Part shown: piece by piece, positions 6,932 through 10,940 of the stretch | Numbering within the stretch: the first letter of the stretch is position 1 | Layout: every line of letters begins with the position of its first letter | Source of the DNA: an uncultured Porphyromonadaceae bacterium | GTDB taxonomy: Bacteria > Bacteroidota > Bacteroidia > Bacteroidales > Muribaculaceae | Reading direction: 5' to 3' | DNA: 10,940 nucleotides | Assembly (NCBI GenBank): GCA_900550025.1 | Contig: URQP01000089.1 | Location: 1-10,940 of the forward strand | Made by a program: the position numbers and the translations under genes | The notes under the pieces: model-generated | The model's input: the letters and a program-made list of their open reading frames with translations, nothing else | Databases searched by the model: none | Told to the model about the DNA's origin: nothing

Positions 6932-8662
6932 TTATTCGACGTGCTGCACCGGAGTACGTTCCGACACACCGTTCTCGTTAAACGCCTCGATACAGAAATA
7001 ATAATCCTGACCTACGGTGAGCGACTTCATAAACAATTCGTTGTTATCGTAAACCATCCACGAGCTATACAATTTGTCGGGAGCTATGCCCCAAATCACG
7101 TTGTAGCCCTGCGCGCCTTTCACCGGTGACCAGCTTATGGCGATGTCGCGCCTGTCTTGCTGGCGCTCAAGCTTCAATTCCTTCACTTTTTGCGGAACTT
7201 TGCCCGTACCTACGCCGAACACACGTATCTCGGATATAGCAAGCGACGGAGTGGGCACCTTGACGTTCTTGTAGCGCACATAACGCAACGTCTCCGGAAT
7301 TTCAAGCTCGGTGTAGTCATTCGGAGTATCCTTGAAACTGCGGCTCTTGTCGATTATCACGTGCCATTCCTTACCGTCGGCCGAGCCCTCAATCTGGTAA
7401 CGGTGGCACAGTCCTTTGTAACGCCCGAACATATTGCTCTTGTAGTCGTGGAAATTCACTTGCACGGCACATACCTTGCCCGGCTGTTCCAGATCTATCG
7501 TCACCCATTGGTTGCCGTCGTTGGCCTCGGCCAGCCAGAAAGACTTGGTACGCTCGTCGGTCAATCCGGAAGGCGCATGCTCACCTACTTGCGACGATGC
7601 AGTCACCGGCTTCTTATACGAAAGCAACATCCAGCCGCGGAACTGTCCGCGCTTGCCAGCCACGGAAGGGGCATAGCGGGGATAGTCGCCGAACCGGGTA
7701 TCGCAATACATAATCCCGTCCTTGTCGAATCCCATCGGGAACATGCAGAGCCTGCGTTCCCAACCGACGTTGATTGCCAACGCCATCGACGTGAAATGCC
7801 AATATATGCCGCCCGGTCCTACGACAGTGCTTCCGTGTCCGGCACCGTTCATAAATCCACCCGGCTTGTACGAAACCGGATTATGCTTCTGATAAGTATA
7901 CGGTCCCATCGGGTCGTCGGCAACATACACGCCGTCGCCATACACATTGAACTCCGTGCCCGGAGCGGCATACTGCATATAGTATTTACCGTCGTGCTTC
8001 GTCATCCAAGGCCCCTCGATAAACCCGCCAAGGTCGGTATCAGTCGTATGGTTCTCGCCGAAACGCTCCCAGCCGTGATTGTCAAGGTCGAGCCCGAACA
8101 ATTCCTTACGCTCGCTCTTCGGATGGAAACGCCGGTGCGGGTCAAGTTCCATTCCCCTGATAGGAAACACGTTGGACGACCCCCAGAACATATAAGCCCT
8201 GCCGTCATCGTCGATAAACAAATCCGGGTCCTGCAAATCGAACAATATTCCCGGCTCGGCCTTCCATTTCCCGGATTTCGGGTCGTCGGAATACATCACG
8301 CTCATCGCTCCCGAAGGGTCGCCGCACACATACAGCACCGAATCGCGGTAATTGTGCGCCGCCGGAGCGTTACATCCCTGCGGATACCAATTCTGCGGCT
8401 CGATGAAATCCCAATTTTGCAAATCAGTCGAATGCCAATAACCATTGGAACGCGTCACGAACATATAATATTCCCCACGGAATTCCACGACAGCAGGGTC
8501 TGCGCCCGAACGGTAGGAAATATCTTTCTCCGCGTTATAAATCATATATGTGTAATCCACATTAAGCGGATTACAATATGTATCCATACGCAGGTTTTGG
8601 GCAAAAGCCGGTGTCAAAAACATTGCGGCAGCCATCCCTGCCAATAACGTTTGTTTCTCCAT
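6932..8662 (-). CDS. Secreted GH43-like glycosidase with F5/8 type C and FN3-like domains
   Basis: A 576-residue protein with a signal peptide at 1-21 (TPAFAQ). Residues about 25-345 form a five-bladed propeller of the GH43 kind with all three catalytic acids: Asp55 (SGADPAVV) as base, Asp145 (DLQDPDLF-I-DDDG) as modulator and Glu216 (GGFIEGPWM) as acid. Residues about 350-485 resemble an F5/8 type C (discoidin, CBM32-like) sugar-binding domain (PVTASSQ, LTDER, WVTIDLE, YQIEGSADGKEW, AISEIRVFG). Residues about 490-575 look like a fibronectin type III module (ISWSPVKGAQGYNVIWG). GH43 enzymes remove arabinose, xylose or galactose residues; which applies here is not shown. GH43 subfamilies with this C-terminal layout are common in Bacteroidota, and I do not assign one. 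It lies 18 bp after the GH3 stop and 6 bp before the maturase. No lipobox cysteine follows the signal peptide, so a soluble periplasmic location is likely. Confidence 0.88.
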   Translation of the reverse strand: MEKQTLLAGMAAAMFLTPAFAQNLRMDTYCNPLNVDYTYMIYNAEKDISYRSGADPAVVEFRGEYYMFVTRSNGYWHSTDLQNWDFIEPQNWYPQGCNAPAAHNYRDSVLYVCGDPSGAMSVMYSDDPKSGKWKAEPGILFDLQDPDLFIDDDGRAYMFWGSSNVFPIRGMELDPHRRFHPKSERKELFGLDLDNHGWERFGENHTTDTDLGGFIEGPWMTKHDGKYYMQYAAPGTEFNVYGDGVYVADDPMGPYTYQKHNPVSYKPGGFMNGAGHGSTVVGPGGIYWHFTSMALAINVGWERRLCMFPMGFDKDGIMYCDTRFGDYPRYAPSVAGKRGQFRGWMLLSYKKPVTASSQVGEHAPSGLTDERTKSFWLAEANDGNQWVTIDLEQPGKVCAVQVNFHDYKSNMFGRYKGLCHRYQIEGSADGKEWHVIIDKSRSFKDTPNDYTELEIPETLRYVRYKNVKVPTPSLAISEIRVFGVGTGKVPQKVKELKLERQQDRRDIAISWSPVKGAQGYNVIWGIAPDKLYSSWMVYDNNELFMKSLTVGQDYYFCIEAFNENGVSERTPVQHVE

Positions 8663-8680
8663 AAATCTTAAAGGGCTTAA

Positions 8681-10940
8681 TTATTTCAATACAAATTTTG
8701 CGGATTTCACATCCCGGCTGTTACCTCCAATCATTACCGTAAATTCGCCCGGTTCGGCAACATAGTCGAGAGATGAATTATAAAATTTCAAGTCGTCTAT
8801 ACCTATCTCAAATGTAACCGTCTTGCTTTCACCGGCTTTCAAAGCCACGCGTTTGTAGCCTTTCAATTCCTTCACCGGCGGAGTTATGCTGCGCACCATG
8901 TCGCGCAGATATAATTGCACGATTTCCTCTCCGTCACGATTCCCAGTATTGGTCACCGTCACCGAAGCCCTTATTTTCCCTGCAGTGGTCATTTCCTGTG
9001 CGCTCAACACAACATCGCCATAGCTGTATGATGTGTAGCTCAGTCCGTAGCCGAACGGATAAAGCGGCTCGTTGGGCACGTCTATATAGTTCGACACATA
9101 GCGGGTGTACCACGCTTCCGGTGCCATCGGGCGTCCCGTATTCTTATGATTGTAATAAATCGGGCATTGTCCGGTTACACGAGGGAACGACATCGTAAGT
9201 TTAGCCGATGGATTCACCTTTCCTGTGAGAACATCGGCAATAGCGGCTCCGGCTTCCGAACCTCCCATCCACACATTCAACACGGCATCAGCCTGAGCTG
9301 CCTGACGTTCCAATGCCAGCGGTCTGCCGGTAAACAACACCATCGCCACAGGAATGCCGGTGGCATCCAATGCATCCATCAAAGCTTTCTGGCATTCGGG
9401 CAATTCAAGAATTGCGCGGCTTGCGCCTTCGCCACTCATCGCCTCAGCCTCGCCCATCGCCGCGATTATCACGTCGGCGCCCTTCACGGCTTCCAACGCT
9501 TCGGCAAGCAATTCCTTTCCGTTGCCACGCTTGTTGATTTCACGGTTAGTGAAATTATATTCATACGTCTCATCGTCAACCAAGTTGCAGCCGCGGGCAT
9601 ACACGACTTCAACGCCTGCGCCCAACGCCTTGCGCAAATTCTCCACCAAGCCGTTATATTCGCCTGTCACGGCATCCTTAGTCCACGAACCGCACATATT
9701 GGCACGGCTGTCGGCAAGCGGCCCGACCACCGCCACCTTCTTAACACCGTCCAATGGCAACAAATCCCCGCCATTTTTCAGCAGGACATACGATTCCGCC
9801 GCTATGCGCCTCGATGCCGCAAGGTTAGCAGCCGAGCGCAATTCCTTTTCTCCTCTTTCCGGATTGCAATAGCGGTAAGGATTGTGGAAAAGTCCCAAAT
9901 CGTATTTTGCCACAAGCATACGCCGGCAAGCCGCATCAAGCTCTTTTTCAGAAATCTTGCCATCAGTGAGCAGCCGCTTCAGCGAACCGTTATAGAAATC
10001 GGCAATCATATCCATATCCACTCCTGCCTTGAACGCTTGCAGTGACACTTCATCCTGATTTCCTACGCCGTGGTTGACCATTTCCTTTATTGCAGTATAG
10101 TCCGATACGACAAATCCCTTGAATCCCCACTGCTCCCGCAAAATGTCGCGCAGCAGCCAACTGTTGCCTGTGGCTGGTATGCTTTCAAATTCATTAAACG
10201 AAGTCATTACGCTCCCCACACCGGCATCCACGGCAGCCTTGTATGGTTGCATATAATAATTCATTGCCGTTACACGGCTCATATCCACAGGATTATAGTC
10301 ACGGCCGGATTCCGAAGCCCCGTAAAGGGCAAAATGCTTCACGCAAGCCATTATCGTGGTGTCAGTACTCAAATCATCGGACTGGTAACCACGCACCCAT
10401 GCAGCAGCCATAAGCGAGCCGAGATATGGATCTTCGCCCGCGCCTTCTTTCACACGCCCCCAACGAGCGTCACGCGAGATGTCGACCATCGGGCTGTATG
10501 TCCAGCACACTCCGTCCGTACTGACCTCCCTTGCCGAAATCCTCGCTACCTCCTCTATGTTCTCCGGTTTCCAACTGCACGACAATGCCAACGGTACAGG
10601 GAATGTAGTCTTATACCCCTGACAAATGTCCGCACCGATGATAATAGGTATGCCGAGACGGCTTTCCTCGACAGCCACTTCCTGCAAAGCGCGTATGTCC
10701 TCGACACCGAATATGTTGAAAATTCCGCCGACTTCGCCGCGCGATATTCTTCCGGCAATCTCGCTTTTCTTAGCGTCTGGCCTCACATTCCCATACGACG
10801 GCAGGTTCAACTGCCCGATTTTTTCCTCAACGGTCATCCGCCCGAGCAGCCCGTCGATAAATTCGTCCTTACTCTTGTCAGCCACCTCATCCGGAGTGAT
10901 GCGTTGCGCAACGGCATCCGGCACAAAAACCGCCGACAAT
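8681..10940 (-). CDS. GH3 beta-glycosidase (BglX-like), 5' end outside window
   Basis: About 750 residues are visible. The frame remains open to the window edge: the codon at 10939 is TTG, so the true start lies upstream and probably only the first residues of a signal peptide (whose end reads FVPDAVAQ) are missing. Counting from that TTG, the barrel domain spans about 25-350 with Lys201-His202 (VKHFALYG) and the nucleophile Asp280 (GFVVSDYTA). The alpha/beta sandwich spans about 385-600, with acid/base Glu504 in SGEGASR, the position of HEASSR in BglX. A C-terminal FnIII-like domain follows at about 650-745 (EEIVQLYLRD, PVKELKGYKRV). The family removes terminal beta-glucose or beta-xylose from oligosaccharides; the choice is not settled by sequence. 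First visible gene of the operon; a promoter is not in view. Confidence 0.95.
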   Translation of the reverse strand, partial: LSAVFVPDAVAQRITPDEVADKSKDEFIDGLLGRMTVEEKIGQLNLPSYGNVRPDAKKSEIAGRISRGEVGGIFNIFGVEDIRALQEVAVEESRLGIPIIIGADICQGYKTTFPVPLALSCSWKPENIEEVARISAREVSTDGVCWTYSPMVDISRDARWGRVKEGAGEDPYLGSLMAAAWVRGYQSDDLSTDTTIMACVKHFALYGASESGRDYNPVDMSRVTAMNYYMQPYKAAVDAGVGSVMTSFNEFESIPATGNSWLLRDILREQWGFKGFVVSDYTAIKEMVNHGVGNQDEVSLQAFKAGVDMDMIADFYNGSLKRLLTDGKISEKELDAACRRMLVAKYDLGLFHNPYRYCNPERGEKELRSAANLAASRRIAAESYVLLKNGGDLLPLDGVKKVAVVGPLADSRANMCGSWTKDAVTGEYNGLVENLRKALGAGVEVVYARGCNLVDDETYEYNFTNREINKRGNGKELLAEALEAVKGADVIIAAMGEAEAMSGEGASRAILELPECQKALMDALDATGIPVAMVLFTGRPLALERQAAQADAVLNVWMGGSEAGAAIADVLTGKVNPSAKLTMSFPRVTGQCPIYYNHKNTGRPMAPEAWYTRYVSNYIDVPNEPLYPFGYGLSYTSYSYGDVVLSAQEMTTAGKIRASVTVTNTGNRDGEEIVQLYLRDMVRSITPPVKELKGYKRVALKAGESKTVTFEIGIDDLKFYNSSLDYVAEPGEFTVMIGGNSRDVKSAKFVLK

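Noticed and set aside
7157..8647. Long plus-strand reading frame of 496 codons opposite the GH43-like gene
   Set aside because: It is fully antisense to a gene with signal peptide and catalytic motifs, shows no recognisable domain, and is an expected shadow of GC-biased codons.
9146..10045. Plus-strand frame of 299 codons opposite the GH3 gene
   Set aside because: Antisense shadow with no domain signature; the GH3 nucleophile and acid/base blocks identify the real gene on the minus strand.
10937..10939. TTG at 10939 as the start codon of the GH3 gene
   Set aside because: The frame is open to the window edge, and the residues there look like the second half of a signal peptide, so the real start is upstream.

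Overview
The window reads as a chromosomal piece of a Bacteroidales bacterium (gut-type Bacteroidota). The reasons are the promoter style (TAnnTTTG with an upstream TTTG-like box), the near absence of Shine-Dalgarno sequences, a SusB-type GH97 enzyme, and an S-type sulfatase beside its radical-SAM maturase. All genes recognised here lie on the minus strand, so transcription runs from high to low coordinates.

Region 1 (1-2001) is housekeeping. It holds the 5' part of a tRNA-Thr(TGT) with its own promoter, then, in transcription order, rpsU (bS21), a xerC/xerD-like tyrosine recombinase and hpf (short hibernation factor), closed by a strong hairpin terminator. The rpsU promoter is a near-perfect Bacteroidota promoter. 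It is followed by a leader of about 180 nt that can be folded by hand into a four-helix structure closed by a 9-bp helix at the very 5' end. The motif AAGGAGGT, complementary to the 16S rRNA tail, sits unpaired inside it. hpf, in the same operon, is the only gene in the window with a strong Shine-Dalgarno sequence at its start.

Region 2 (2024-10940) is a tightly packed carbohydrate-degradation operon. In transcription order it encodes a GH3 beta-glycosidase (5' end outside the window), a GH43-like enzyme with F5/8-type and FN3-like C-terminal modules, an anaerobic sulfatase maturase (anSME), a secreted S-type sulfatase and a GH97 alpha-glucosidase-like enzyme. Gaps are 6-18 bp, and anSME and sulfatase overlap by 14 bp. 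The set suggests stepwise breakdown of a sulfated, mixed-linkage glycan in the periplasm, with the maturase activating the sulfatase before export. No SusC/SusD pair or regulator is in view.

The most striking defect is a single in-frame TAG in the GH97 gene, at a position where SusB has Glu. Everything downstream, including all catalytic glutamates, is intact. This looks like a very recent nonsense mutation, a polymorphism or a base-call error, not old decay. The most interesting possibly undescribed element is the structured rpsU leader.
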